From NCBI GenBank assembly GCA_024223715.1, contig JAAEOA010000427.1, positions 53,617 through 117,616 of the forward strand: a stretch of DNA of 64,000 nucleotides, read 5' to 3'. Shown in pieces: positions 1 to 10,250 of this stretch. Positions within the stretch are counted from its first letter, which is position 1. Every line of letters starts with the position of its first letter. This DNA comes from a bacterium. GTDB lineage: Bacteria > Krumholzibacteriota > Krumholzibacteriia > LZORAL124-64-63. A program made the position numbers and the translations under genes. The notes under the pieces are model-generated. The model was not told where the DNA came from. It was given only the letters and a program-made list of their open reading frames with translations, and ran no database searches.

Positions 1-1211
1 ACTTCAATTTTTTCATAACCACGATCAATGTGATAAACCCGGTTCACTTCCGTGGTGCCTTCAGCAGCAGCCCCCGCCAAAACCAGGGCCGCGCTGGCCC
101 GTAAATCCGTGGCCATCACCGGTGCTCCCTGTAGCTTTTCAGACCCGAAAATAGTCGCCTTGTTTCCATCGAGACGAATATCAGCCCCCAAGCGGTTCAG
201 TTCCGACACGTGGGTAAAGCGGTCATTATAAATGCTGTCAGTCATGAAACTCGTGCCATCGGCCAGAGCACAAACAGCCATAATTTGAGCCTGCATATCG
301 GTGGGGAAGCCCGGATAAGGCCGGGTCACCACTTCAATTCTTTTGGGACGCCGGTCCATTTCCACGGTAATCAAATCTTCATCTTCAATAATTTCACAGC
401 CAAGATCCAACAAGACGCTTACCACCGAACGCAAATGTGAAGGATTAACCCGACTCATTGTCACCCGGCCGCCAGTCATGGCCACGCCGGCCATGAAGGT
501 GCCCGCTTCAATTCGATCAGCCATAACCCGATGCTTCAGTGGGGCAATTTCATTGACACCTTCAATGCGCATGGTATTTGTACCGATGCCTTCAATTTTG
601 GCTCCGCTGCGCACCAGGGCTTCGGCCAGACCGGTCACTTCCGGCTCCACAGCACAGTTTTCAAGTTCCGTAACACCTTCGGCAAGAACCGCAGCCATCA
701 GAATATTAGCCGAAGCTCCCACCGAAACGGGTTCAAAACGGAAACGAGTGCCTTGTAAACGTCCTTTGGTTTTCCCAACAATGTACCCTTCATCCAGGTC
801 CAGCTCGGCACCTAAAGCCTGCATAGCGTCCAAGTGAAGATTCACCGGCCGGGGGCCCCAGGCGCACCCTCCGGGCAATGAAACCCTGGCTTCGCCGTGA
901 TAGGCCAACAGCGGCCCCAGAACATAAATACTGGCACGCATTTTACGAACCAGATCATAAGGAGCGTTGCAGCCGTCCTGGTGGGTTGTATCGATGGTCA
1001 GTCGGGAGTTTTCAAAATTACAAACAGCACCAAGTTCTTCGAGAATGGTCATGAAGAAACGCACATCCACCAAATCGGGGACATTTTCAATAATCGTTTC
1101 ACCACGAGCCAATAAAGCTGCAGCCATGAGGGGCAAAACCGCATTTTTGGCTCCGCCAATTGCAATTTCTCCCACCAGAGGAGTGGGCCCCTTGATTACA
1201 AATCTGTCCAC
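1..1211 (-). CDS. murA: UDP-N-acetylglucosamine 1-carboxyvinyltransferase (3' end truncated by window edge)
   Basis: Reverse-strand frame open to the window edge; GTG start reads VDRFVIKGGPTPLVGEIAIGGAKNAVLPLMAAALLA and continues with MurA-like sequence (GGCAWGPRPVNLHLDAMQALGA). Absent from the ORF track because it runs off the end. Confidence 0.93.
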   Translation of the reverse strand, partial: MDRFVIKGPTPLVGEIAIGGAKNAVLPLMAAALLARGETIIENVPDLVDVRFFMTILEELGAVCNFENSRLTIDTTHQDGCNAPYDLVRKMRASIYVLGPLLAYHGEARVSLPGGCAWGPRPVNLHLDAMQALGAELDLDEGYIVGKTKGRLQGTRFRFEPVSVGASANILMAAVLAEGVTELENCAVEPEVTGLAEALVRSGAKIEGIGTNTMRIEGVNEIAPLKHRVMADRIEAGTFMAGVAMTGGRVTMSRVNPSHLRSVVSVLLDLGCEIIEDEDLITVEMDRRPKRIEVVTRPYPGFPTDMQAQIMAVCALADGTSFMTDSIYNDRFTHVSELNRLGADIRLDGNKATIFGSEKLQGAPVMATDLRASAALVLAGAAAEGTTEVNRVYHIDRGYEKIE

Positions 1212-1234
1212 GCTCAGCCTCCCTGCGGCGTTGG

Positions 1235-2131
1235 TTATTGGTCGGTTATTTGAGCAGAGACCACCCGGTCACGGTGGCTGTAATCCTGAATTACCTGTAT
1301 ATCGCTGCCACCGGAGGCAGCAAAAATATCGCTGACATCCTGGGCCTGGTCGTCGCCAATCTCCACAATAATGTATCCACCAGGCCGCACCCAGCGTGCC
1401 ATCTCCGCAGCCAAAGCCTTGTAAAACACCAGACCGTCGGGTCCACCATCCAGAGCTTCACGTGGGTCATGCTGAGCCACTTCCACCGATAGCCCGTCAA
1501 TATCGCCCCGGCGCACATAAGGCGGATTGCTCACCAGCAGGTCCACCTGTCCCTTTAGCTGAGATGGAATGGACTCAAAACGATTGCCTTGGTGAAAGTT
1601 CACTCTGGCACTGACTTCCAACTGGCTGGCATTGCGTGTGGCCAGAGCAATGGCCTTGGGATTAATATCTGAAGCATGCAATACCAACTGCGGAATTTCA
1701 CAAGCCAAACTGATGCCCACAATGCCTGTTCCGCAACCAATTTCCACAGCTACGGGTTCCACCAATCTATGGTCCGCCGGAGTCAGCAGCTCGGCTGCCG
1801 CTTCCACCAGGTGTTCAGTTTCAGGACGGGGAATAAAAACGCCGGCTTCAACTTTAAAGGGTCGGGAATAAAATTCAACCATGCCCAAAATAGTTTGCAG
1901 AGGCTCACCGCTACCTCGACGCCGAACCAATTCGCGGTAGCTGTCCAACTCGGGGCCAAACACCGGCCGGTCAGCCTGCATGTACAATTCCATGCGGGAC
2001 ATTCCCAGAACATCGCCCAGCAAACGCTCGGCATTCAGGCGGCAGGAGTCCAGCCCTTTACTCTCAAAATATCCGGTCGTAACCTTAATGAGCTCACGAA
2101 CGGTTTTATTTTCCGCTGCTGCTGGCATCAT
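1235..2131 (-). CDS. prmC: Release factor glutamine N5-methyltransferase (HemK family)
   Basis: SAM motif [15 protein letters not shown] and catalytic NPPY motif ([12 protein letters not shown]); directly after prfA. Confidence 0.95.
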   Translation of the reverse strand: MMPAAAENKTVRELIKVTTGYFESKGLDSCRLNAERLLGDVLGMSRMELYMQADRPVFGPELDSYRELVRRRGSGEPLQTILGMVEFYSRPFKVEAGVFIPRPETEHLVEAAAELLTPADHRLVEPVAVEIGCGTGIVGISLACEIPQLVLHASDINPKAIALATRNASQLEVSARVNFHQGNRFESIPSQLKGQVDLLVSNPPYVRRGDIDGLSVEVAQHDPREALDGGPDGLVFYKALAAEMARWVRPGGYIIVEIGDDQAQDVSDIFAASGGSDIQVIQDYSHRDRVVSAQITDQ

Positions 2132-3198
2132 TTGCGCGTGGCGGCCAGGGCTTCTTCACGGCGGTAGGCCAGAATGGCATCTACCACTTCGTCAAGATTG
2201 CCAGCCATTACCGCATCCAGACTGTGAATCGTCAGGCCGATACGATGGTCGGTGACCCTGCTCTGGGGAAAATTATAAGTCCTGATTTTAGCACTGCGGT
2301 CACCAGTACCAACCTGACTTTTACGCTCGGCAGCCATTTCCGCTTCCTGCTCCATAATGGCTTGTTCCAGCAAACGGGAACGCAGGACCTTCATGGCCTT
2401 GGCTTTATTTTTGTGCTGGCTTTTTTCATCCTGACACTGAACAACCAAACCGGTGGGTTCGTGAGTAATGCGCACTGCGCTGTCAGTGGTATTTACCGAC
2501 TGACCACCCGGCCCCTGGGCCCGGTAAACATCGATCCGCAGGTCTTCATTGCGAATGTTCAGGTCAACTTCTTCAGCTTCAGGCAAAGCAGCCACGGTGA
2601 TGGCCGAAGTATGCACCCGTCCCTGGCTTTCGGTAGCAGGCACCCGTTGCACACGGTGCACCCCGCTTTCCCAACGCAGAATACCAAAAGCCCCTTCACC
2701 ACGCACAGCGTAGCTGACTTCCTTCACACCTCCGGCAGTGCCTTCGGTCATATCAACGAGCTCTGTTTTCCAGCCCCGCTTCTCAGCATAACGAATGTAC
2801 ATGCGGGAAATTTCCTCGGCAAAAAGAGCGGCCTCGTCGCCACCGGTACCTGCACGAACTTCCAAAATAACATCACGGTCATCATTGGGATCGTGAGGCA
2901 GCAAGGCTGTTTCCAGATCCTCTTCAGCCTTGGCATAAGCAGGTTCCAGTTCTCCAATTTCCTCACGAATCATTTCCTGCATTTCAGGATCCGATTCATC
3001 TTTCAACAACTCACGGCTATCGTCCAATTGTTCCCCGAGGGAAAGCCACTTTTCACCAAAAGCCAGGTTCTTACTCACCCGCGAATGTTCCCGGGTTAAT
3101 TTGCGATAAGCATCCTGATCGTTTAAAGATTCCGGCTTGGAAAGCTCGTCACTCAATTCCTGGTATCGCTGGCGCAAGGTTTCAACATTGGCCTTCAA
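2128..3198 (-). CDS. prfA: Peptide chain release factor 1
   Basis: GGQ motif ([23 protein letters not shown]) and RF1-type PAT tripeptide ([16 protein letters not shown]). Confidence 0.97.
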   Translation of the reverse strand: MKANVETLRQRYQELSDELSKPESLNDQDAYRKLTREHSRVSKNLAFGEKWLSLGEQLDDSRELLKDESDPEMQEMIREEIGELEPAYAKAEEDLETALLPHDPNDDRDVILEVRAGTGGDEAALFAEEISRMYIRYAEKRGWKTELVDMTEGTAGGVKEVSYAVRGEGAFGILRWESGVHRVQRVPATESQGRVHTSAITVAALPEAEEVDLNIRNEDLRIDVYRAQGPGGQSVNTTDSAVRITHEPTGLVVQCQDEKSQHKNKAKAMKVLRSRLLEQAIMEQEAEMAAERKSQVGTGDRSAKIRTYNFPQSRVTDHRIGLTIHSLDAVMAGNLDEVVDAILAYRREEALAATRK

Positions 3199-4265
3199 GA
3201 GACATCTCCCTCTGTGGATTCTTCAGATTTTTCATCACGTACGGATTCAGCTGCACTGTCCAAGGGCATATCGTAATACACCCGCTCCTTGAAGTCATCA
3301 CCTTCCGGTGTCAATACCGCTCGCAAAGCAGCCATCGATACGGTCAGTTGATCATCATCCGGTTCGCTGGTGGTAATCTTCTGAAGCAACAGCCCGGGTA
3401 GAATGACGGGCTTCAGGAACCAGGCTTTGGCGTATTTTCCGGAAAGCTTGATCGCTTCATAAGCCAGTCCGCCAATGACAGGTACAAAGGCAATGCGTTG
3501 CAAACGGTCAACAATTTCTTCCGGACGCCCCAGCAATGAGAAAACCAGAATGGAGATCAGCATGACAAAGAACAGGAAGCTGGTTCCGCAACGGGGATGC
3601 AAAGTTGTGTATTCCCGGGAACCCTCGGCATCCAGAGGGCGACCATTTTCAAAAGCATGAATGCATTTATGCTCGGCACCATGGTACTCAAAGACCCGAG
3701 CCATGTCCGGCAGCTTGCTGACAGCCAGCAGGTAAGCCACAAACATAGCCACCCGAATAATGCCATCGACAATATTCCAGGTCAAACTGCCAGCATCTTC
3801 ACCGACCACCAGGTCGGTCAGCAGAATGGGGAGGTAAAAAAACAGGCCCAGGCTCATGACAAAAGAGAACGCTACCGTGGCCCACATCATGAGGGTGTCT
3901 TTCACGCTGGTCTTCTGATTTTCAATACGGTCTTCGCTGGTTGCCTGATCGGCCGAGAACATCAGGGCGTCAATACCCAGCCCCATGGTTTCAATCAGAT
4001 GAATACCACCACGAACCACGGGAATGTTCAGGAAGGGCAACTTTTTCATAATGCTGCCAAAGGTTTTCTTGCGAACCACAATTCGCCCGTCAGGAGTGCG
4101 TACAGCCATGGCCAGGTAAGATGGGCTGCGCATCATTACCCCTTCAATAAGGGCCTGACCACCTACGGCCAAATCCATATCCCGGGCATCAGAAGCATCA
4201 ACCGAAGCAGGATTATCCACAGCACCAGTATCTTGACTTTGAGTATCGCTCATCACATCTCCCAT
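3195..4265 (-). CDS. DUF1385 family membrane protein
   Basis: [23 protein letters not shown] and [16 protein letters not shown]...[13 protein letters not shown] are typical of DUF1385 proteins, often near prfA/rpmE. Confidence 0.88.
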   Translation of the reverse strand: MGDVMSDTQSQDTGAVDNPASVDASDARDMDLAVGGQALIEGVMMRSPSYLAMAVRTPDGRIVVRKKTFGSIMKKLPFLNIPVVRGGIHLIETMGLGIDALMFSADQATSEDRIENQKTSVKDTLMMWATVAFSFVMSLGLFFYLPILLTDLVVGEDAGSLTWNIVDGIIRVAMFVAYLLAVSKLPDMARVFEYHGAEHKCIHAFENGRPLDAEGSREYTTLHPRCGTSFLFFVMLISILVFSLLGRPEEIVDRLQRIAFVPVIGGLAYEAIKLSGKYAKAWFLKPVILPGLLLQKITTSEPDDDQLTVSMAALRAVLTPEGDDFKERVYYDMPLDSAAESVRDEKSEESTEGDVS

Positions 4266-4302
4266 TAAAAGGGTTGCAACCGGAGTTGCAAGGTATCAAA
4301 GA

Positions 4303-4333
4303 GAGGGTGCCGGGACAATCACCCAGCACCCTC
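4303..4333 (-). terminator. Probable stem-loop terminator downstream of rpmE
   Basis: Reverse strand GAGGGTGCTGGG-TGATTGT-CCCGGCACCCTC, a 12-bp stem with one G-T pair, followed by a weak T-rich run. Confidence 0.5.
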
Positions 4334-4335
4334 AG

Positions 4336-4380
4336 GAAGCTTTTCTTGAAGCTTTTCTTGAAGCTTTTCTTGAAGCTTTC
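4336..4380. repeat. Short tandem repeat (12-bp unit GAAGCTTTTCTT, three full copies plus a partial one)
   Basis: Read directly: gaagcttttctt gaagcttttctt gaagcttttctt gaagctttc, between rpmE and its probable terminator. Confidence 0.95.
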
Positions 4381-4425
4381 GAGGTTCCCCCTAAAAAGCA
4401 AAGGGAAAACTCTTTCGAGACCAGC

Positions 4426-4641
4426 CTACTTCTTGGCGGTGGCAGAATTCTCGTACCGTTTGCGGAAACGTTCCACACGACCGGCTGTATCCATGATTTT
4501 CTGCTTGCCGGTGTAAAATGGGTGGCAATTGGAGCAAATTTCCACGTTCAGCGAGTTCTTGGTCGACCGGGTATTGATTACGTTGCCACAGAGGCAAGTA
4601 ATGGTGCAGTCAACGTATTTTGGATGAATATTCTGTTTCAT
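4426..4641 (-). CDS. rpmE: 50S ribosomal protein L31 (Cys-containing form)
   Basis: [63 protein letters not shown]. Confidence 0.97.
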   Translation of the reverse strand: MKQNIHPKYVDCTITCLCGNVINTRSTKNSLNVEICSNCHPFYTGKQKIMDTAGRVERFRKRYENSATAKK

Positions 4642-4836
4642 TTTTCTAGCTGCCTTTTTTATCTATCCTGTCGGACTATCCTGCGGCTTCTTTAAGCCAG
4701 GAATATTGAATACAGGTTGAGGCCAAAAAGAAGTAAGGAATGAGCTCAATTGCAAGGATATTTTTTATCAAAATACCAAACAATTTAAACACTTTGCTCT
4801 TTTTTTTGGCTTTCTGGCTGAAAACAGGGCCAAAAA

Positions 4837-6225
4837 TCAAGTATTCATTGCGCCCAGGAACTGCTCATTATTTTTGGTTTTACCCAGCTTGGCGATCAAA
4901 AACTCCATGGCTTCAATGGGGTTGTAATCGCTCAGGTACTTGCGCAGAACCCATATTTTAGCCAAATCCTTGCTATCGATAAGCAGGTCTTCTTTCCGGG
5001 TCCCGGACTTGAATATGTCCATGGCAGGGTAAACACGACGCTCTGCGATTTTTCGGTCGAGAACCATTTCCATGTTACCGGTCCCCTTAAATTCTTCAAA
5101 AATGACCTCATCCATACGGCTGCCAGTCTCCACCAAAGCTGTCGCAATGATGGTGAGTGAGCCACCGTCTTCAATATTACGGGCCGCTCCGAAGAAACGC
5201 TTGGGCTTTTGCAAGGCGTTGGAATCCACACCACCGGAAAGAATTTTTCCAGAGTGAGGCACCACAGCATTGTGAGCCCGGGCCAGGCGGGTAATGGAAT
5301 CCAGAAGAATAACCACATCGAGTCCGTTTTCCACCAGTCGGCGACTTTTGGCCAGAACCATATTTGCCACTTGCACGTGACGCTCGGCAGGTTCATCGAA
5401 AGTGGAGCTGACCACTTCACCGTTAACCGACCGAGCCATATCCGTCACTTCTTCCGGACGCTCATCAATGAGCAGCACAATCAGGTGCACTTCCGGATGA
5501 TTAATACTGATGGAATTGGCAATCTGCTGCAAAATGATGGTTTTTCCGGCACGGGGAGGAGAAACAATAAGCCCACGCTGACCTTTGCCAATGGGCGACA
5601 GGAGATTTATTAGCCGGGTGGTCAGAATTTTTGGATCCCCTTCGAGATTCAAAATATCCTCGGGGTACAAAGGTGTCAGGTTGTCAAAGAGGGTGACCTT
5701 CTTGGCAGCCTTGGGGTCCTTGTAGTTAACAGATTCAACCTTCAGCAGGGCAAAGTAGCGCTCATTGTCTTTGGGAGGCCGCACCTGGCCTGCCACCGTA
5801 TCACCGGTTTTGAGGGCAAACTTTTTAATTTGGGACGGGGAAAGATAAATATCATCGGGACCGGGCAGGTAGTTGTATTTGGCAGCCCGCAGAAATCCGT
5901 AGCCTTCGGCCAGGACCTGCAGCACACCCTCAGCATAAATAAGCCCGTTTTTTTCCGTCTGTCCTTCAAGGATCTTAAAAATAAGTTCAGACTTTCGGAG
6001 GGTGCTGACCGCTTCAATTTCCATCTCCTGGGCAACATCCACTAATTCGTGAATGTCCATTTCCTGCAGTATCTTTATGTCCATTTTGCTGTTGGCACCA
6101 TTCTTTTTGGGTTTGGGGGCTGGTTTTTTCGCCCTGACCGGTTTCTTTGTTTTCACACCTTCAGTCTCTTTGGCAGCTAATGGTGTTTCTGATGATTTTT
6201 TTTGTTCGTTTTTTTCCATGTTCAT
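4837..6225 (-). CDS. rho: Transcription termination factor Rho
   Basis: [69 protein letters not shown]; basic, low-complexity N-terminal extension. Confidence 0.97.
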   Translation of the reverse strand: MNMEKNEQKKSSETPLAAKETEGVKTKKPVRAKKPAPKPKKNGANSKMDIKILQEMDIHELVDVAQEMEIEAVSTLRKSELIFKILEGQTEKNGLIYAEGVLQVLAEGYGFLRAAKYNYLPGPDDIYLSPSQIKKFALKTGDTVAGQVRPPKDNERYFALLKVESVNYKDPKAAKKVTLFDNLTPLYPEDILNLEGDPKILTTRLINLLSPIGKGQRGLIVSPPRAGKTIILQQIANSISINHPEVHLIVLLIDERPEEVTDMARSVNGEVVSSTFDEPAERHVQVANMVLAKSRRLVENGLDVVILLDSITRLARAHNAVVPHSGKILSGGVDSNALQKPKRFFGAARNIEDGGSLTIIATALVETGSRMDEVIFEEFKGTGNMEMVLDRKIAERRVYPAMDIFKSGTRKEDLLIDSKDLAKIWVLRKYLSDYNPIEAMEFLIAKLGKTKNNEQFLGAMNT

Positions 6226-6383
6226 TTCACCGATCCTGTAGACCTGATTACCTGAATTCTGAGCGGAATCCCGATTTTCAACCGGACCCTCAAAAGGAAA
6301 CCGGATCTAACGGGGGCAAAGGGTATATTTCAAAAGTGGTGTGTGTTATTCCTCAAGGTCTGAGTCAACAATCAGCCCGCGTT

Positions 6384-6419
6384 GGATACTCAGGATATTC
6401 AGGGTACTCAGGGCATTCC
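6384..6419. repeat. Four degenerate 9-bp tandem units upstream of rho
   Basis: GGATACTCA GGATATTCA GGGTACTCA GGGCATTCC read directly. Confidence 0.85.
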
Positions 6420-6566
6420 AAGAATGTCCTGCAGGAAATCTCCTGGCGCGAAATAATAAACTGATTGCTGAAGTATTGGATAATATTAGCACATCAAATG
6501 CCAACAGGGAAACCTATTTATTTTCACTTTGCATTATTTTCAGACTGTACATCGGAAAATGATACA

Positions 6567-6597
6567 ACAGGACCCCATTTTCACAATGGGGCCCTGT
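6567..6597 (-). terminator. Stem-loop downstream of the TPR lipoprotein gene (possible terminator)
   Basis: Inverted repeat ACAGGACCCCATT-ttcac-AATGGGGCCCTGT; the U-tract is poor. Confidence 0.45.
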
Positions 6598-6606
6598 CTG
6601 AAATTC

Positions 6607-7818
6607 TTAAAAATCTGGTTGTGACGACAACTCTTCGTAGGTCTTGTAATTGGCATCAGAGGCAGTGAAGTCTCCGGTTTCAATTTGAACCATACTCAGG
6701 AAAAGGAAACCCTGGTCATCCGACGGGAAGTTCAGAGTCATGGCCCGGCCAATTTCTTCAGCCCGGCGGAATTTTTCCATGCTGCGGGTTTTCAGGTCAG
6801 CTTTGAGCACGGCATCCTCTTCCAGATCGCCATCACCTTTAAGCTTCATGCCGTAGTCATAATAGGCACGCAAACGAGCCAGCATGGTTCGCTGGTTCAA
6901 ACTGGGATCCAACTCAGCGGAACGATCCAAAGCCACAATGGCGTCTTCGTAGCGACCCACAGAATTCATTCTGTACCAGTTACCAGCTGTGCGCAGAAGC
7001 AGGTTATTATCTTCATCGTTTTCGGCAATCACATCGGCTTCGTTCAAGTCCACAACCCTTACGTAAAGATCCGCCCCACGACCGTATTCACCGTCATCCA
7101 CGGCCAGGGAAGCAATATCCATCAGCAAACGAACGTCATCACCGTGTTCACTCAGCAATTCATTGTACAACTGCCCAGCCTCTTCATCGCGGCCCAATAA
7201 ATCCAATACGTTGGCTTTATCCAGGTTTAGGGAATAAGCCTCGGGATTGGCTTCCAGAGACTGGTTCAACAGCTCCAGAGCCTCTTCCCGCAAAGGAGTG
7301 GCCTGAGTACCAGTGGTATCTTCATCGGCCATCTGCATTTTCATGCGGGCAATACTTTTGATGGGAGTCAGACTGTCCGGCAAGGCAGCAAAAGCCAAAC
7401 GCAAGTGGCCTTCAGCTTGTTCAAAATGACGGCCCTCCCAATCCAGGGCTGCCTGACGCACCCGGTTGGCATAGTTGTACTCCAGAGACTCCTTGACCAT
7501 TTTGGACCATTCTGCGGCGTCCAGCTCAAGAGTCCTCATATAGGCATCGTAGGCCAACTGGTAGTTCTTTTTGGCTTCCGGGTAATCGTCAACTTCCACG
7601 GCCTCGAGGGCCAAATGACTGTAAGCTTCACCCAGGTAATAATAAGCGTCGGGTTCATCATCCCCGTACTGGAAACCATCATGAATCACATTGACCGCTT
7701 TGTCGTAGCTTTGCTCGTCGATGTAAAGAATGGCACTGGTTGTATGAGCGGAACGGCATCCAGCCACTACAACAACGGCCAAAAGAGCAAACAACAGGAT
7801 AAGGCGCGATTTGGACAT
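6607..7818 (-). CDS. TPR-repeat lipoprotein
   Basis: The internal start gives MSKSRLILLFALLAVVVVAGCRS (lipobox VVAGC), followed by TPR-like helical repeats. Confidence 0.8.
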   Translation of the reverse strand: MSKSRLILLFALLAVVVVAGCRSAHTTSAILYIDEQSYDKAVNVIHDGFQYGDDEPDAYYYLGEAYSHLALEAVEVDDYPEAKKNYQLAYDAYMRTLELDAAEWSKMVKESLEYNYANRVRQAALDWEGRHFEQAEGHLRLAFAALPDSLTPIKSIARMKMQMADEDTTGTQATPLREEALELLNQSLEANPEAYSLNLDKANVLDLLGRDEEAGQLYNELLSEHGDDVRLLMDIASLAVDDGEYGRGADLYVRVVDLNEADVIAENDEDNNLLLRTAGNWYRMNSVGRYEDAIVALDRSAELDPSLNQRTMLARLRAYYDYGMKLKGDGDLEEDAVLKADLKTRSMEKFRRAEEIGRAMTLNFPSDDQGFLFLSMVQIETGDFTASDANYKTYEELSSQPDF

Positions 7819-8007
7819 TAAAAATCCCCCTCGGGACTGGGCGGCAAAGACTGCCGAAATGGGAACACCCCTGACGGGACAAACCCGGAATGAAGTGGGG
7901 AACAACAGAACACCTGAACTAAAATTCGAGGACGGAAACCCGCCTCTTCGCTTGTAATAGATATAAAATGGGCTGCTTGGCTGTCAACTTGATTATTGTT
8001 TCGCACC

Positions 8008-8607
8008 CTAATTTGACTCCGGGGAATGACCTTTCATTTGCCGTTTCAAATGTCCGGAACGGAGACCCTTACCACCTCTACGCCCATTTAAGGTACCAAA
8101 TGGCAGAATTTCCAAATACCGCGACCGTTGTTCATCGTCCAGAATTTCCAATTCCTGGAGCATGGTTTCAGTTACCATAGAGTCGAGTTTGGCTTGCTGG
8201 CGGCCCACTTCAGCAATTAAAGGACGAATAATAGAAATTTCAAACCCCGGTTGACCTGCAGCCTCCACCAAAGTCTTTTGAGCTTTGACGATAGTTTGAC
8301 GTTGCTCTTTGAAACCTTCAATTGCCTTGCCGTGAATATCTTTGAACTCCGAAGCCTTGTCATTTTCGAGGCCCAATTGCTTGATCACATATTCCAGTCT
8401 TTTGTCCACAATCCCCCGCCGAAAAGCTCCTCTTTCACCTTTTTCAGGATGTCGATCGGATGGTTTCCCCCTTTCATGCAAAACTGAATGAGGCTCTGAT
8501 GGGATACATCCTGGAGCCGAACGAGTCTGTTCACTACTGAGTCGAACCCAAAGACCCACGTTCAATCCCAATGAAATTAGCGCCAGCAATACCAGAAATC
8601 TTTTCAT
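8008..8607 (-). CDS. Membrane-anchored periplasmic protein, CnrX/Spy (heavy-metal resistance) type
   Basis: MKRFLVLLALISLGLNVGLWVRL signal-anchor; all-helical body LEYVIKQLGLENDKASEFKDIHGKAIEGFKEQRQ...MLQELEILDDEQRSRYLEILPFG. ATGA overlap with the upstream gene. Confidence 0.6.
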   Translation of the reverse strand: MKRFLVLLALISLGLNVGLWVRLSSEQTRSAPGCIPSEPHSVLHERGKPSDRHPEKGERGAFRRGIVDKRLEYVIKQLGLENDKASEFKDIHGKAIEGFKEQRQTIVKAQKTLVEAAGQPGFEISIIRPLIAEVGRQQAKLDSMVTETMLQELEILDDEQRSRYLEILPFGTLNGRRGGKGLRSGHLKRQMKGHSPESN

Positions 8608-8975
8608 GATCCTTCGCTTTCGTCTTGCATTCCCGGATCCAGCCAAATTTCCGCCAAACCGGTGGTGGCGGTTTCATCGAGCCATGACGATTCATCACTC
8701 CAAAGACCGGTTGACTCGTCGGAACCCTGGTCTGTTGCCTGAGCTTGCTGAGAAATACCAGGTAACATGACTCCAACCATCAGGCCAACAACCACGGCAC
8801 CGGCGGCAACTGCTCCCCGTACGAGGGAACCATCGCCAAAGAACCAGCCGGCAGGAGAGTTATTATCCAGGGTTTGGGCTCGCACCTTGGGCCAGACAGT
8901 CGACCCGAGGTCAGATTCCGGAACTCGGCCCTCTTCCAGCAGATCCCACAATTCCCTGTCATGTCCTTTGTTCAT
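8604..8975 (-). CDS. Single-pass membrane protein, probable anti-sigma factor
   Basis: Directly downstream of and overlapping the ECF sigma gene; one TM segment (GAVAAGAVVVGLMVGVMLPG). Confidence 0.6.
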   Translation of the reverse strand: MNKGHDRELWDLLEEGRVPESDLGSTVWPKVRAQTLDNNSPAGWFFGDGSLVRGAVAAGAVVVGLMVGVMLPGISQQAQATDQGSDESTGLWSDESSWLDETATTGLAEIWLDPGMQDESEGS

Positions 8976-9532
8976 GATTCTCCCGCTTTCTCTTTCAGGG
9001 CATCGCCCAACTGACGCATGGCTCTTTGAATTAAAGATTCAACCGCCGGAACCGTCGCATCCATGGCTTCTGCTATTTCCCGATATTTCAAGCCCTGGAA
9101 ACGATGCAAAACCAAGGCCTGCCTTTGTCTTTCCGGTAATTGGGCAATGGCTTGTTTTACCCGCAGAGCATCATTTTTTTTGTGATACTCTGTTTCCGGA
9201 TTAGCCCTGTCATCGGCATGGTCATGATAATCCGGATCAAACCGTATCCAGCTGATAACTTTCCGGCGGCGCAGTTTGCTGCGAGCAAGATTTCCGGCAA
9301 TGCGAAACAGCCAACTCTGGAACTTCCCCTCAGGCGAATATTTGTCAGCCTGGTGATACACTTTTACAAAGGTATCCTGGGTCAAATCTTCGGCTTCTTC
9401 CACCGAAGAAAGCATGTGCACAAGAAAGGCCCTCACTTGATTTTCCCAACGCTGAACAAGGAGGCGGAAAGCCGCCTCCCTGCCCTGCTGTATGGCTTGC
9501 ATGAGAGCATCATCGTGCATGTTATCAGACAC
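8972..9532 (-). CDS. ECF (sigma-70 family) RNA polymerase sigma factor
   Basis: VEEAEDLTQDTFVKVYHQADKY...FQSWLFRIAGNLARSKLRRRK and region 4 AIAQLPERQRQALVLHRFQGLKYREIAEAMDATVPAVESLIQRA. Confidence 0.92.
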   Translation of the reverse strand: MSDNMHDDALMQAIQQGREAAFRLLVQRWENQVRAFLVHMLSSVEEAEDLTQDTFVKVYHQADKYSPEGKFQSWLFRIAGNLARSKLRRRKVISWIRFDPDYHDHADDRANPETEYHKKNDALRVKQAIAQLPERQRQALVLHRFQGLKYREIAEAMDATVPAVESLIQRAMRQLGDALKEKAGES

Positions 9533-9575
9533 TGGATATTACCTTCTGCCCTTGCCAATGACGACCATAAGTGGC

Positions 9576-10157
9576 TTAGCCATCACATCTTTTAACTGGC
9601 TTGCTGTCACAACCAAAATTCCCCTGCCCGCATCCGGATCCATGGTTCCCTTTTTTCCCATGGTTGCCACGAGGAGATTTTCCTTTTCCACCGTGGCGGG
9701 ACCCGCGTTCGCCCATGACAAGCATTTTATCGCGTTGTTCATCGGTTAATTCCTTGCGCACAGCCAGGCGAGTTTTCAAACGCAGGGCTTTCATTTCTGT
9801 TTTTAATTCACCCATTTTCTCATTTAAATCCAAGACGGTATTTTCTGAAGGATTGTCTTTCAGCATTTCGCCTTTTATTTCGTTACGAAGACGCTTCATT
9901 TCTTTTCGTTTCTGCAGGCCTTCATCACGGGAATTTTCAAATAAGACTTTTATGGTTGATTGCTGGTCTTCAGTCAATTCCAGCCGCTTGGCCATCATTT
10001 CCAAACGATGACCTTTTCCTTCGCCCGGTCCATCACCGCAACGGCCAGGCCCCCTGCCCTGAGCCGAAACCAGGCCGGCGGTCAGAATCAGTGTGAGAAC
10101 AAGAATTGATTTTCCGAAACTGAGGAAGCGGGAATTGATTTTGTTATGAGTTTTCAT
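9576..10157 (-). CDS. Spy/LTXXQ-family periplasmic protein with Gly/His/Cys-rich tail
   Basis: Signal peptide ILVLTLILTAGLVSAQ; LELTEDQQSTIKVLFENSRDEG motif; tail HGGKGKSPRGNHGKKGNHGSGCGQGNFGCDSKPVKRCDG. Confidence 0.75.
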   Translation of the reverse strand: MKTHNKINSRFLSFGKSILVLTLILTAGLVSAQGRGPGRCGDGPGEGKGHRLEMMAKRLELTEDQQSTIKVLFENSRDEGLQKRKEMKRLRNEIKGEMLKDNPSENTVLDLNEKMGELKTEMKALRLKTRLAVRKELTDEQRDKMLVMGERGSRHGGKGKSPRGNHGKKGNHGSGCGQGNFGCDSKPVKRCDG

Positions 10158-10250
10158 TTTTTCTCCAGGGCTTTTCAGCCGAACGGTTCAAGAGTTGTTT
10201 TTCGGGTTCGAAAACAAAACGCACCAATTTCAAGATACCAGCGAAAAAAA

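Noticed and set aside
2224-3099. 291-aa plus-strand ORF opposite prfA
   Set aside because: Shadow ORF of prfA; no recognisable motif.
3597-4268. 223-aa plus-strand ORF opposite the DUF1385 gene
   Set aside because: Shadow of a recognised family protein.
4336-4380. Possible CRISPR-like array
   Set aside because: Units are 12 bp and contiguous with no spacers; a simple tandem repeat, no cas genes nearby.
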